From: Aldehydirespirator sp965116965
Lineage (GTDB): Bacteria > Actinomycetota > Acidimicrobiia > Acidimicrobiales > Aldehydirespiratoraceae
Reading direction: 5' to 3'
Assembly: GCA_965116965.1 (NCBI GenBank)
Contig: OZ220743.1
Coordinates: forward strand, 1,550,001-1,614,000
Length of the DNA stretch: 64,000 nucleotides
Each line of letters begins with the position of its first letter. Positions within the stretch are counted from its first letter, which is position 1. Position numbers and translations under genes: made by a program. The notes beneath the pieces are model-generated. The model worked only from the letters and a program-made list of their open reading frames with translations. It searched no databases and was not told the DNA's origin. Positions 33,401 to 42,942 of the stretch are shown piece by piece.

Positions 33401-35279
33401 TGAACACGTAGCTGAATGTGAAGTGGAACTGGACGCCGTCAGGCCGGGCAATTGCCCGGCCCTCCATTGAAGGGGGCAGGCCGAGGGGGGTAACCGTGAG
33501 GGACTGGAGGTCAGGCCGGGCAATTGCCCGGCCCTCCATTGAAGGCCATGGCCCTCAGGGACCTCGTGGGAGGCAACAATCCCGTCAGGCCGGGCAATTG
33601 CCCGGCCCTCCATTGAAGGGTGGGGGGATCGACCGGCGGCCCCTGGAGCGTTATCGTCAGGCCGGGCAATTGCCCGGCCCTCCATTGAAGGCTAGCCTTC
33701 GGCGAGGACCCGGAGGACCTGCCCGTGTCAGGCCGGGCAATTGCCCGGCCCTCCATTGAAGGTAGGAGACGCCCTCATCTCCGGCGATGCCACCACGGCG
33801 TCAGGCCGGGCAATTGCCCGGCCCTCCATTGAAGGGTCGCCGGCAGCGCCCAGTCGGCCCGGGCGCGTCGGGTCAGGCCGGGCAATTGCCCGGCCCTCCA
33901 TTGAAGGAGAGCGCGCCCCCACCTGGTGACCCGCAGGCCACAGGTCAGGCCGGGCAATTGCCCGGCCCTCCATTGAAGGTGGGACGACGACGCCGCCGAG
34001 GCGCTGGCCTGCATCGAGTCAGGCCGGGCAATTGCCCGGCCCTCCATTGAAGGTCAGCGCAGTTGTACGGGGGCAGCGGCCCGAAGTCCGGTCAGGCCGG
34101 GCAATTGCCCGGCCCTCCATTGAAGGCTGTCGGCCACTACCGAGCAGCTTGCCGCAATGGCCGTCAGGCCGGGCAATTGCCCGGCCCTCCATTGAAGGCT
34201 GTCGGCCACTACCGAGCAGCTTGCCGCAATGGCCGTCAGGCCGGGCAATTGCCCGGCCCTCCATTGAAGGCCATGGCGTTGATCGTGGGGTAGAGCCGGC
34301 CTAGCCCGTCAGGCCGGGCAATTGCCCGGCCCTCCATTGAAGGAGTGTCGAGGAGAACGGATGGACCACCCCGGTCCTTGTCAGGCCGGGCAATTGCCCG
34401 GCCCTCCATTGAAGGGAGCTCCTCGACGGCATCGGGGCTCATCCGGTCCACGCGTCAGGCCGGGCAATTGCCCGGCCCTCCATTGAAGGATCTTCATGTC
34501 TATTCTCCTATGCCCTCCAACTCGGGGGGTCAGGCCGGGCAATTGCCCGGCCCTCCATTGAAGGGAGGGGGACGCCACGAGCTTCTACGTCCCAGATCGG
34601 GCCGTCAGGCCGGGCAATTGCCCGGCCCTCCATTGAAGGGGGCCCTCACCGACCGAGGCGTGAGCTACGACGCCGGTCAGGCCGGGCAATTGCCCGGCCC
34701 TCCATTGAAGGCCGGGCGCTGGCGTGAAGACAACCGGCGAATTCTCCGAGTCAGGCCGGGCAATTGCCCGGCCCTCCATTGAAGGACGTCATCAGCGACA
34801 TAGGCGACGGCGTGACCATCGGGTCAGGCCGGGCAATTGCCCGGCCCTCCATTGAAGGGACACGCGCCCCACCCCAGGAGGCCGCGGAGCGCTCGCGTCA
34901 GGCCGGGCAATTGCCCGGCCCTCCATTGAAGGGCGGACCAGTGACCGCGCCACTTGCTGTGGCTTGGGGGTCAGGCCGGGCAATTGCCCGGCCCTCCATT
35001 GAAGGTGGGCCCTGCCCGACGACCGGCCAGACGGGGCACCGGTCAGGCCGGGCAATTGCCCGGCCCTCCATTGAAGGTGCCCATAGTTGCACGCTCCGAG
35101 AGCGTCTCGGGCCGGTCAGGCCGGGCAATTGCCCGGCCCTCCATTGAAGGCGGGCTGGCGATGGCGGTGCCGGCTGCGCATGGGCTGCCCGGCCCTCCAT
35201 TGAAGGATGCCAGCCGAGCCGGACCGCGATCTGGCCGTAGGACGTCAGGCCGGGCAATTGCCCGGCCCTCCATTGAAGG
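30464..35279 (+). CRISPR. Type I-G CRISPR array, 67 repeats and 66 spacers
   Basis: The 36-bp repeat starts GTCAGGCC, has the 16-bp palindrome CCGGGCAATTGCCCGG and ends CTCCATTGAAGG. By eye repeats 2-65 and 67 are identical. Repeat 1 (30464) ends GAAAT instead of GAAGG, and its spacer is only about 21-23 bp. Repeat 66 has lost its first 16 bp (remnant 35187-35206). Other spacers are 34-42 bp, giving periods of 70-78 bp, mostly 72-74. Spacers 51 and 52 are identical. Spacers 7, 8 and 59 derive from one phage locus. Confidence 0.97.
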
Positions 35280-35280
35280 A

Positions 35281-36140
35281 CCTAGATGGCGGTTCAACGT
35301 GAACGGGCCGTCGGTGTTGGCCGCGCCCGGGTGGATGTCGGACCGGCCGGGCCGTTGTCTGATGTATTTGCTTACGATCTTGGACTGTCGATTCGCCTGG
35401 TTGCCGCCGACGAGCCTGCTGGGCTGTGGCGTATGGTCGAGCCCGACGTGCTTGATGTGGACGACACTCCGTCGGACTGCCAGCCTCACGTCGCCTCGCC
35501 TGATGTCCATGCCGATGGTCGGCGGCAGCGGTTCGTCATGTACTTCCACGGGATGGTCCCGGAGTCGGTGGGAGGCTGTCTGCTGTGCTGGAGCGAGTAC
35601 CCGTCGTTGAACCAGAAGACCATGGTGGCCACGTCGGACGGTGGCCGGGACTTCGAGTTGGTTGAGCCGGTGGTGGCCGTGTCCCGCAGCTGTCTGCGGA
35701 TGTTCCGCGCCGGCGGCGCCTGGTACGGGGTGGCCATGCCCTCCCAGGTGGTGCGCTCGGTCGACGGGCTGCGGGGCTTCGAGTACGGGCCGATGCTGTT
35801 CGACGACGACGAGATCCGCCACAGCTGCGTGTCGTACCGGCCGGAGCGCCAAGAGCTGGAGATGCTGTTCACCCGCTGCTTCGAGGCGTCGGAGCGGATC
35901 TACCGCACCGTGATCGACACCTCGGGCGGCCGGCACCAGTGGACGCCCGGACCGGCCAGCGACGTGATGCGGCCCATCGAGCCTTGGGAGGGTTCCGACG
36001 AGCCGCTCAAGCCGGTGGCGAGAGGCTTGGCCGCGTCGCCCCAGAACGGTCTGCGCGACCCTTGCCTGCTCGACGACGGCCGCCGCTGGCTCTACTACGC
36101 CGCATCGGGCGAGCACGCCATCGGCGTCACCGAGCTCTAG
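35281..36140 (+). pseudogene. 5'-truncated, frameshifted beta-propeller glycosidase-like gene
   Basis: Right after the last repeat, one frame reads RWRFNVNGPSVLAAPGW and DRPGRCLMY. After TATTTGCT at 35365-35371 the sense continues one frame over as FAYDLGLSIRLVAADEPAGLW, then HVASPDVHADG and RFVMYFHGM. A single base is missing. VNGPS and SPDVH blocks match, from memory, an uncharacterised GH43-like five-bladed propeller family whose members start 30-50 residues earlier. The 5' end is thus cut by the array boundary. The second frame runs intact to 36140 (ending GEHAIGVTEL). Family assignment is tentative. Confidence 0.6.
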
Positions 36141-36277
36141 GCGCGGCATCGGCTGACACTTCGAGCCGGCCGCGGCTGAGACTCGTCCACAGCGCCTGCA
36201 CGGCCCGTGCTCCGACCTGTTTCGCGTGGAGCTGCCTTTGTCGGCCGCCACTGGGCAGGATCTCATGGCCGCCGACA

Positions 36278-36320
36278 CATGTCAACGGCCAGTGGGCAGA
36301 TCCCACTGGCCGTTGACATG
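36278..36320. terminator. Perfect 19-bp hairpin
   Basis: CATGTCAACGGCCAGTGGG at 36278-36296 and its exact reverse complement at 36302-36320 flank the loop CAGAT. It is located between the truncated propeller gene and the large surface protein. It may be a bidirectional terminator (a few T follow) or a protein-binding palindrome. Confidence 0.6.
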
Positions 36321-36405
36321 CCTTGTTGCGCCCGTTACGCTTGGATCGGTTCTTCCTCCCGTCCGTTTGGGCTGTTGGGGTCTTCGAGTTGGGGAGAGAG
36401 GCGCG

Positions 36406-39400
36406 ATGGTGTCAGGGCGCGGCGGGCTTGGTTGCACCACGGGTCGGCCGCGGCTGTTGGCGGTCCTGTTGGTTGTGTCGTTGGTGGGGGTGCCGGCGGT
36501 GCCCGCCGCGGCCCAGCAGGAGGGTGGCGGTGAGGGGTCGGGGCCGTTGGCGGGGCTCACCCTGGTGGATGCGTCGGATCAGTCGGTGGTCGCGACGCTG
36601 GTGGGCGGTTCGAGTGTGGTGGTGGCTGATCCTGGTGGCGGCAATTATGGGTTTCGGGTTGAGTTGGTGTCGGGCAGCTCGGTGGGCAGTGTGAGTTTGG
36701 AGCTGTCGGGTGTGAGGTCGGTTGGGCCCAAGACGGAGAACTGGGCGCCGTATTCGCTGTATGGGGACTATGGCAGCCGAGGCGCCAGGCGCTTGAATGG
36801 TGAGGCGCTGCCTGAGGGTGAGTATGTGTTGCGGGCGGTGGCGTATGCGGGGAGGGGGCTGTCGGGTGATGTGCTGGGCGTGCTGGAAGTGGCGTTCACC
36901 GTGTCGGCTGGGGAAGCGTCTGAACAGGCAGCGGTGTCGAGTGTGCTGGCCCCGACGGGCTTGTCGGCGACGGCGACTCATCGTTCGGTGCGGCTGGTGT
37001 GGGTGGCGCCGCATCAGCCCGATCGCGGGTACGGGGACTTGTCGATCGACGACATGTATGTGGAGCGCCGCGAGCAGGGCGGGGCGTGGTCGACGTTGAG
37101 CTGGGTGTCGAGCGGCCGGGTGGACCCAGACACCGGCGAGGCCGAGTTCTACGACACCAGCGGCGTCGTGGCGGGCAAGGTGTATGAGTATCGGGTGAGG
37201 TTGGAGGCCAGCCGGGCCGCCACAGACGGCGGCGGTCACAGCCGCATCGCCGACACGTTTTCCGATGCGGTGGCGGTCACCGTCGAGTCCGAGCCGCCGG
37301 CGGCTGCTGAGGGCCTGGGGGCGGTGACGCGAAACGGCGGGGTGGCGCTGAGCTGGACGGTGCCCGAACAACCGTCGTGGGCAGAGGTGTTCTCAGTGCG
37401 CGTCTTGCGCACCACCAGCACCCGGCGCACGCCGATATACGAGGTGGGCCGCGTGGAGTGGGAGCGGGGCCGCACCGGCTACCAGTTCTTCGACGACACC
37501 GTACAGCCAGGCATGCAGTACCGCTATGTGGTGAGCGTCGTCGCGGGCGCGGTCGCTGCCGACGGGCACGAGGTGGGCACCGGCGGATTGCCCAGCGCAA
37601 TCATTGCGGTCGCGACGCCGCCGGCAGGCTCCGCCGCAGCCGGGCTCACCCAAGGCGCCGACGCCGTCGCGCAACTGCGCACCACAAACGACGGCGTGCC
37701 ATTCATCGAGTTCCCCGCCGACCCGGTGTCGCGCGCCGCGGCGACGGGCCCGCCGGGGCCCGTCGGCGGCGATGTGTTTGAGCTGTCGCCAAACGGGCGG
37801 GACGCGGCAACGGGGCCGTCGGGCGCCAAGTGGCCGCCGGGCGCGTGGGGGGCGTCGAGCATGCAGGGCCCGGCGGGCGCCAGCTCCGACGACATCGCCT
37901 CGGACCTGGCCGGCGAGAATCTGATCGCGCAGGCGTTCTGGTCCGACGGCACGACCATCTGGGTGTCGGCGCGGGGCAGCACCGGCGACTGGGACGGCAA
38001 GATCTACGCCTACACGCTGTCGAGCGGTGCCCGTGACACCGCCAAGGACATCGACTTGGCTCTGCCGGCGTCCACCGACAATCCCACGCAGGCCGGCACG
38101 TCGCACGGGCTGTGGATGGACGCCGACACCGTGTGGGTCACCAGCAGCGAGACCGCAGCCATCCTGGCCTACCACCGCAACGCGGACTCCGACGCCGATC
38201 CCGCGATCGAGGCGGGCGCCCGCAAGTCCACCGCTGACTTCACGACGCTTGCGGCAGCGGGCAACGCCAACCCGATGGGGATATGGGCCGACACGTCCCA
38301 CATCTACGTCGCCGACGCCGACGACGCCAAGATCTACGTCTACGACCGCTCCACCAAGGCCCTCGAGCGCACCATCGACACGCCGGGCCGCCCCAACGAC
38401 GATCCCGTCGGAGTGTGGTCCGACGGCGCGACCCTGTGGGTGTCGGACCGCACCGACGCCCGGGTCTACGCGTACCGCCTCGACAACGGTGACAGGGAAT
38501 GGAGGCGCGACATCAAACGGCGCCTGTCCGACGCCGACCAGAGGCTCTCCGACGACAACGACCAGCCGCTGGCCATGTGGTCGGACCGGTCCCAGCTCTG
38601 GGTCGCCGACGCCGACACCACCAAAGTGTTCGTCTACAACCTGCCCGCCGACGCACGCCTGCGCCGCTTCGCCATCGACGGCAAGGACTGGATAGGGGAC
38701 AGAAGATCCGAACGGGTGGTCAGGCGCTGGACCTATGTCGCCTTCGGCACCACCCAGGTGACCATCGACGCCAAGCCGCTGCGATCCGACGCAGAGATCA
38801 CCATCCTCCCCGCCGACGCCGACAACGACACCGACGGGCACCAGGTGAACGTCCCCTCGCGCGGCGAGGTCAACATCACCATCACCGTCGTCCAAGGCCC
38901 CACAGGCAACCGCGAGACGTTGGTCAGCAAGGTGGGGATTCGGGTTCCGCCGACGCCGAGCGGCAGGGACAACCGCATAAGGTTTGTACGTCTCAACGGC
39001 GCGGATTTGCCGGGCTGGGACCCGGTCGCGACGGAGTTCGCCCACGAGGTGTCCCCCGACCTCACCGAAGTGAGCCTGATGGCGATCTCAAATCGTGGCG
39101 ATCTCGTAGTGTCCATCGACGGAGGCCCGTACCGCTCCGGCAGCCTAGAGCAACGGGTCAGCCTCGACGCCGACGGTTCCACCACGCTCACCCTGAAATC
39201 GAATGTCTCGCTGGTGCCGCCCGAGCATGCGCAGACCTACAAGCTGACGCTGGAGCAGAACGGCCTGCGGCGCCTCGAGGTGAGCGGCGTCAACCTCGAC
39301 GACTTCACCCCCTCGGTCACCGCCTATGCCCGCAACGTCGCGGCCGATGTCACCGAGGTGACGGTGGAGGCCGAGTCGATCCACGCCGGCGCGACGGTGG

Positions 39401-41001
39401 CGATCTCGCCCGCGGACGCCGACACCAACGAGTCGGGCCACCAGGTGAGCCTCGACGCCGACGGGGTCACCGACATCACCGTCACGCTCACCAGAGACGG
39501 CGAGTCGATGAAATACACGCTGAAGCTCACCAAGCTCGACGGCACTTCGGGGACCCTGTCGAGCGACAACACGCTGTCCGCGCTCAGCCTGTCGGGCGTG
39601 ACGCTCTCGCCGGCATTCGACCCGGAGATCTCCGACTACACCTACCGGCTCACGAACGACCAGTCCGACGACGGATTCACGACCACGGTCACCGCCACCC
39701 CAACAGACAGCGACGCGACGGCAACCGTTCTGCCCGCGGACGACGACGGCGGCACCGAAGAGCACCAGATCGACATCGACGGCGGCGGGCCGGCCGCCGT
39801 CACCGTCACCGTCACCCCCCAAGACGGCTCCCCCGCGAAGGTCTACACAGTGCACCTCCAGCGGACCAGACGCGACACCAGCAAAGACCTGCTTGTCGGG
39901 TTTTACCTCGACTACGGGGAGCTGCTGGTGATCCCCTACGACATCTGGTCCGACGGCGACACCATGTGGGTCCTGTCCTCCGGTCTGTACACGATGCACG
40001 CTTTCGATCTCGACTCCGGGGATCGCCAGTCCCAGCAGGACATTCAGCGCAGCCCAGAGCACAGCTGGTACGACACCGGCCTGTGGGCCGACGGCGACAC
40101 CATGTGGGTCGCCCAGCCCTGGATCAACAGCAACTCATGGCACCCCTATATCGAAGCCATCGACATGGCGTCATCGAAATCGACCGCGGTGCACATCGAC
40201 ACCGAGTCGTTCTTCGACACCCTGGGGCCGCGGGACTTGTGGTCCGACGGCGAGACGATATGGGTGGCCTCAGTCGACGGCCGACGTGCCTTCGACAGCT
40301 TGCCCAAGGGAGGCAAGCTCCAAGCGTTCGACTTCGCCACCAAGGCCCGAAAGCCCGACCGCGACATCACCGTCACCACTACCGGGGACTCCAGATTTGC
40401 AGCCTCGAACAGGGTGTCGTTCGCTCTGTGGTCCGACGGCACGGTCATGTGGGTCGCCTCCAACGAGGGCGACGCCACATCGCGGCTCGAGGCGTACGCG
40501 CTCTCCGACGGCGCCCGGGTGCCGGGCATGGACATCCCCGTCGGAGCGGACGGCGTCACCCACCCCCGCGGCCTGTGGTCCGACGGCCGCACCATGTGGG
40601 TCCTGGACGTCCCCTACGACAGCGTCGAGACCCGGGACTCGGCGGGCATCAGGGCGTTCAGCCTGCCCGCCAACGCCAAACTGCACTCGCTGACGATGAG
40701 CGACGTCGACTTCGGCCACTTCATCCACGGCAAACCCGACTACACAGCCGAGGTCGCCAACAGCGTGTCGACCACCACCGTCGACGCGGTGGCGGCCTTC
40801 GACCGCGGCGACTCAGCAGTGGCCATCACCGCGGCCGACAGCGATGACTCCACCGAAGACGTAACCGAAGACGCCGACGACAAAACTGAGGGCTACCAGG
40901 TCAACCTCGCCACCGGGGTGAACACCATCACCATCGAGGTGACCGCGCCCAACGGGACCGACACCTACACCTACACCGTCACCATCACCCGCGCCTCCTG
41001 A
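36406..41001 (+). CDS. Large secreted protein with FN3, WSDG propeller and cadherin-like domains
   Basis: The ATG follows GGGGAGAGAGGCGCG and gives about 1531 residues. A signal peptide covers about 1-42 (LLAVLLVVSLVGVPAVPAAAQ). Two FN3-like domains lie near 180-290 and 295-400. A first propeller-like run of WSDG/WADG...LWV repeats spans about 505-745 and a second about 1175-1440. Between and after them lie several cadherin-like beta-sandwich modules with LSALSLSGVTLSP-type starts. No sorting motif or transmembrane anchor was seen at the end (TYTYTVTITRAS). It is probably an extracellular adhesin or polymer-binding protein; no catalytic domain was recognised. Confidence 0.8.
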   Translation: MVSGRGGLGCTTGRPRLLAVLLVVSLVGVPAVPAAAQQEGGGEGSGPLAGLTLVDASDQSVVATLVGGSSVVVADPGGGNYGFRVELVSGSSVGSVSLELSGVRSVGPKTENWAPYSLYGDYGSRGARRLNGEALPEGEYVLRAVAYAGRGLSGDVLGVLEVAFTVSAGEASEQAAVSSVLAPTGLSATATHRSVRLVWVAPHQPDRGYGDLSIDDMYVERREQGGAWSTLSWVSSGRVDPDTGEAEFYDTSGVVAGKVYEYRVRLEASRAATDGGGHSRIADTFSDAVAVTVESEPPAAAEGLGAVTRNGGVALSWTVPEQPSWAEVFSVRVLRTTSTRRTPIYEVGRVEWERGRTGYQFFDDTVQPGMQYRYVVSVVAGAVAADGHEVGTGGLPSAIIAVATPPAGSAAAGLTQGADAVAQLRTTNDGVPFIEFPADPVSRAAATGPPGPVGGDVFELSPNGRDAATGPSGAKWPPGAWGASSMQGPAGASSDDIASDLAGENLIAQAFWSDGTTIWVSARGSTGDWDGKIYAYTLSSGARDTAKDIDLALPASTDNPTQAGTSHGLWMDADTVWVTSSETAAILAYHRNADSDADPAIEAGARKSTADFTTLAAAGNANPMGIWADTSHIYVADADDAKIYVYDRSTKALERTIDTPGRPNDDPVGVWSDGATLWVSDRTDARVYAYRLDNGDREWRRDIKRRLSDADQRLSDDNDQPLAMWSDRSQLWVADADTTKVFVYNLPADARLRRFAIDGKDWIGDRRSERVVRRWTYVAFGTTQVTIDAKPLRSDAEITILPADADNDTDGHQVNVPSRGEVNITITVVQGPTGNRETLVSKVGIRVPPTPSGRDNRIRFVRLNGADLPGWDPVATEFAHEVSPDLTEVSLMAISNRGDLVVSIDGGPYRSGSLEQRVSLDADGSTTLTLKSNVSLVPPEHAQTYKLTLEQNGLRRLEVSGVNLDDFTPSVTAYARNVAADVTEVTVEAESIHAGATVAISPADADTNESGHQVSLDADGVTDITVTLTRDGESMKYTLKLTKLDGTSGTLSSDNTLSALSLSGVTLSPAFDPEISDYTYRLTNDQSDDGFTTTVTATPTDSDATATVLPADDDGGTEEHQIDIDGGGPAAVTVTVTPQDGSPAKVYTVHLQRTRRDTSKDLLVGFYLDYGELLVIPYDIWSDGDTMWVLSSGLYTMHAFDLDSGDRQSQQDIQRSPEHSWYDTGLWADGDTMWVAQPWINSNSWHPYIEAIDMASSKSTAVHIDTESFFDTLGPRDLWSDGETIWVASVDGRRAFDSLPKGGKLQAFDFATKARKPDRDITVTTTGDSRFAASNRVSFALWSDGTVMWVASNEGDATSRLEAYALSDGARVPGMDIPVGADGVTHPRGLWSDGRTMWVLDVPYDSVETRDSAGIRAFSLPANAKLHSLTMSDVDFGHFIHGKPDYTAEVANSVSTTTVDAVAAFDRGDSAVAITAADSDDSTEDVTEDADDKTEGYQVNLATGVNTITIEVTAPNGTDTYTYTVTITRAS

Positions 41002-41090
41002 GCCGCGCGCCAACCGGCGCACCTCGCGTCCGATACGAGAGCGGAGTGACACCGCTGCCGCAGGCCCGGACCTGACGTCGCCGCCGCGGT

Positions 41091-41156
41091 CCTTCAATGG
41101 AGAGCCGAGCAATTGGCGAACCCGGCCGGGCAACTGTGCGGCCCCACCTTGGACGG
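41091..41156. repeat. Relic CRISPR repeats, inverted pair
   Basis: The + strand at 41091-41115 matches the reverse complement of the array repeat in 23 of 25 positions (CCTTCAATGGAG, then GCCG and GCAATTG). After a 5-base insertion it continues CCCGGCC to 41127. Overlapping it, GGCCGGGCAACTG and GCGGCCCCACCTTGG to 41156 resemble the forward repeat. They lie 5.8 kb beyond the array, just ahead of a truncated HNH gene. Confidence 0.7.
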
Positions 41157-41235
41157 TAGACGATACCGCCGCCGGGGTTGCCTCGTCAGTCCGACCGGTC
41201 AGCCGGGCCTTCCATGACGCGGTGAGCGGCGTTCA

Positions 41236-42096
41236 GTGCGCTTCTGGGACGGCGACGACGGCATGACCCACCTGAAGGGCGAGTTCGATCCGGTCACGGG
41301 CGAGCGCATCCGGAACCGGTTGGAGGCCGAGGCCCGGCGTTTGTACAAGGCCGACAAGAAGCTCGCCCGAGCCGGCGGGGTGGAGCGGCGCACCTTCGGT
41401 CAGTGCATGGCCGATGCTCTCGACCGAACCACCGCGGGATCGGGCCGCGACACCGAACGCCGGGGCGGCGGGCGGGGCAACGCGACCCATCCGCTGGCCG
41501 ACATCGCGGTGGTCGCCCATCTCGACGACGCAACCAGCCGCCTTGTGGCTCAGCGCGCCAACGGCGAGCCGCTGCCCGCCAGCGTTCTCGAGGAACTCAT
41601 GTGCCGCTCGGCCATCACGCCGCTGCTGTATGGATCCAACGGCGTGCCGTTGTGGCGCGGCGTCACCAAGCGCAGCGCCACCGCGGCCCAGCACCAGGCG
41701 CTCGTCGCCCGTGACGGGGGCTGCAGCGGGTGCCGGTGCAACCCGGCGCTGTGTGACGACCACCATGTACGACCGGTGTCGGAGGGCGGGCCGACCGACA
41801 TATCCAACATGACCCTGCTGTGCTGGGACTGCCACGCCAAGGTTCACCACCACGGCTGGCGGGTAGTGCCCGCGGGCCGAGGCCGGTTCGAGGTCCACCC
41901 GCCGGATCGCATCCGTCATGGACCCGCCAAGGCAACCGAGCGTCCGCCGCCACCATCTCGTGGTCTCGGCCGAGCGCGGACCGAGACCGCGGGCGCGGTC
42001 CGCGATATTGCGTCCACCTCGAGTGGCGGTGCGGAACTGACGGCGGGTGCCGGCGCGGCCCGCGGTGCAGTGCCAACTCCATCGCTCTTCGGGTAG
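41236..42096 (+). CDS. HNH endonuclease, DUF222/13E12 family, 5'-truncated
   Basis: This 286-residue product has the late DUF222 segment (FWDGDDGMTHLKGEFDPVTGERI) and an HNH nuclease (CSGCRCNPALCDDHHVRP, NMTLLCWDCHAKVHHHGWRV). Complete family members carry about 200 more DUF222 residues upstream. The frame starts at a GTG with no clear ribosome site, soon after relic CRISPR repeats. It is therefore probably a remnant, although the nuclease domain is intact. The family is abundant and multicopy in actinobacteria. Confidence 0.75.
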   Translation: MRFWDGDDGMTHLKGEFDPVTGERIRNRLEAEARRLYKADKKLARAGGVERRTFGQCMADALDRTTAGSGRDTERRGGGRGNATHPLADIAVVAHLDDATSRLVAQRANGEPLPASVLEELMCRSAITPLLYGSNGVPLWRGVTKRSATAAQHQALVARDGGCSGCRCNPALCDDHHVRPVSEGGPTDISNMTLLCWDCHAKVHHHGWRVVPAGRGRFEVHPPDRIRHGPAKATERPPPPSRGLGRARTETAGAVRDIASTSSGGAELTAGAGAARGAVPTPSLFG

Positions 42097-42231
42097 TCGG
42101 ACCTGCATCCGCCGAGCTTCAGCGGCCCCGGCCGTGCGGCAGCGTCACCCGGGTGGTGGAGATCAAGACAAGCGGAAAGCTAAAGCCCCGCAGCCTCGAC
42201 CGAGGCCCCGTGGGAGCGAGGCTGCGGGGTG

Positions 42232-42528
42232 CTATTCGCTATGTGACGCGACGGCGACGACCGATATCACGGCGGACTGGCTCACGAGTTCAGCCATCGC
42301 CGCATAGTCGCTGGACGCCACCCAACTGTTCAGGGCGTCGGCGTCCGGGAATTCGACGATCAGCAGATTGGTGGGTTTCCAAGGGCCGTCGATCACCTCC
42401 ACCCAGTCGCCGCACACCAGCAATCGGCCGCCGTAGTTCGTGGCGGTTTGAGCCGCGGACTGCCACTGGTTGACGGTGGCGACATAGGCGTCACGATCGA
42501 CGATTCTCGGGTCGATAACCAAGAACAT
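42232..42528 (-). CDS. DUF1330 family protein
   Basis: This 98-residue ferredoxin-like (dimeric alpha/beta barrel) protein reads MFLVIDPRIVDRDAYVATV, GGRLLVCGDWVEVIDG and LLIVEFPDADALNSWVAS, the DUF1330 pattern. Function of the family is unknown. The gene start overlaps the end of a truncated hydrolase fragment. Confidence 0.8.
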   Translation of the reverse strand: MFLVIDPRIVDRDAYVATVNQWQSAAQTATNYGGRLLVCGDWVEVIDGPWKPTNLLIVEFPDADALNSWVASSDYAAMAELVSQSAVISVVAVASHSE

Positions 42529-42790
42529 GGGGCGGTTCCTTTCGCAGATCGCTCGGCTCGTTCCAGCCGTGGCTGCGGAGGTCGTAGACCACTACGTCGA
42601 AGTCGTCGGCGAGCAGCGACCAGAACGGCCAATAGAGGTCGGCGGCGAAGCCGCAGCCGTGGGTGAACACCACCCTGGGTCCGTCCGGATCGCCGTGGCG
42701 GCGTGCCACGATCACCGAGCCGTCGCTGAGGCTCGCTCGTGCTAACGCTGACGGTTCAGACAGTCCGAAAACGGCAGAAGTGGCGGCCAT
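42491..42790 (-). pseudogene. N-terminal fragment of an alpha/beta hydrolase
   Basis: From the ATG at 42790 the frame encodes SDGSVIVARRHGDPDGPRVV, FTHGCGFAADLYWPFW and VVVYDLRSHGWNE, which is the first third of an alpha/beta hydrolase. It then runs into unrelated sequence and stops after about 99 residues, before any nucleophile elbow. The rest appears deleted, with the DUF1330 gene following. Confidence 0.7.
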
Positions 42791-42942
42791 TATCCGATGT
42801 GACTCCCCTCCGGAGCGCTGACAAACCCATGTGCAGGCTTCGAGCGTCGGGAGATTACTTGTGATGTCAGAGCGGTGCAAGGGTCCGTTGTGGGCCGGCC
42901 CCTGCGCAAAACCCGGCGCTGGCTCTAGGCTCAACCTGCAAT

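Noticed and set aside
30439..35257. Long open frames on both strands across the CRISPR array encoding repeated peptides such as GRAIARPSIEG
   Set aside because: They are translations of the palindromic repeat, which lacks stops in several frames; not genes.
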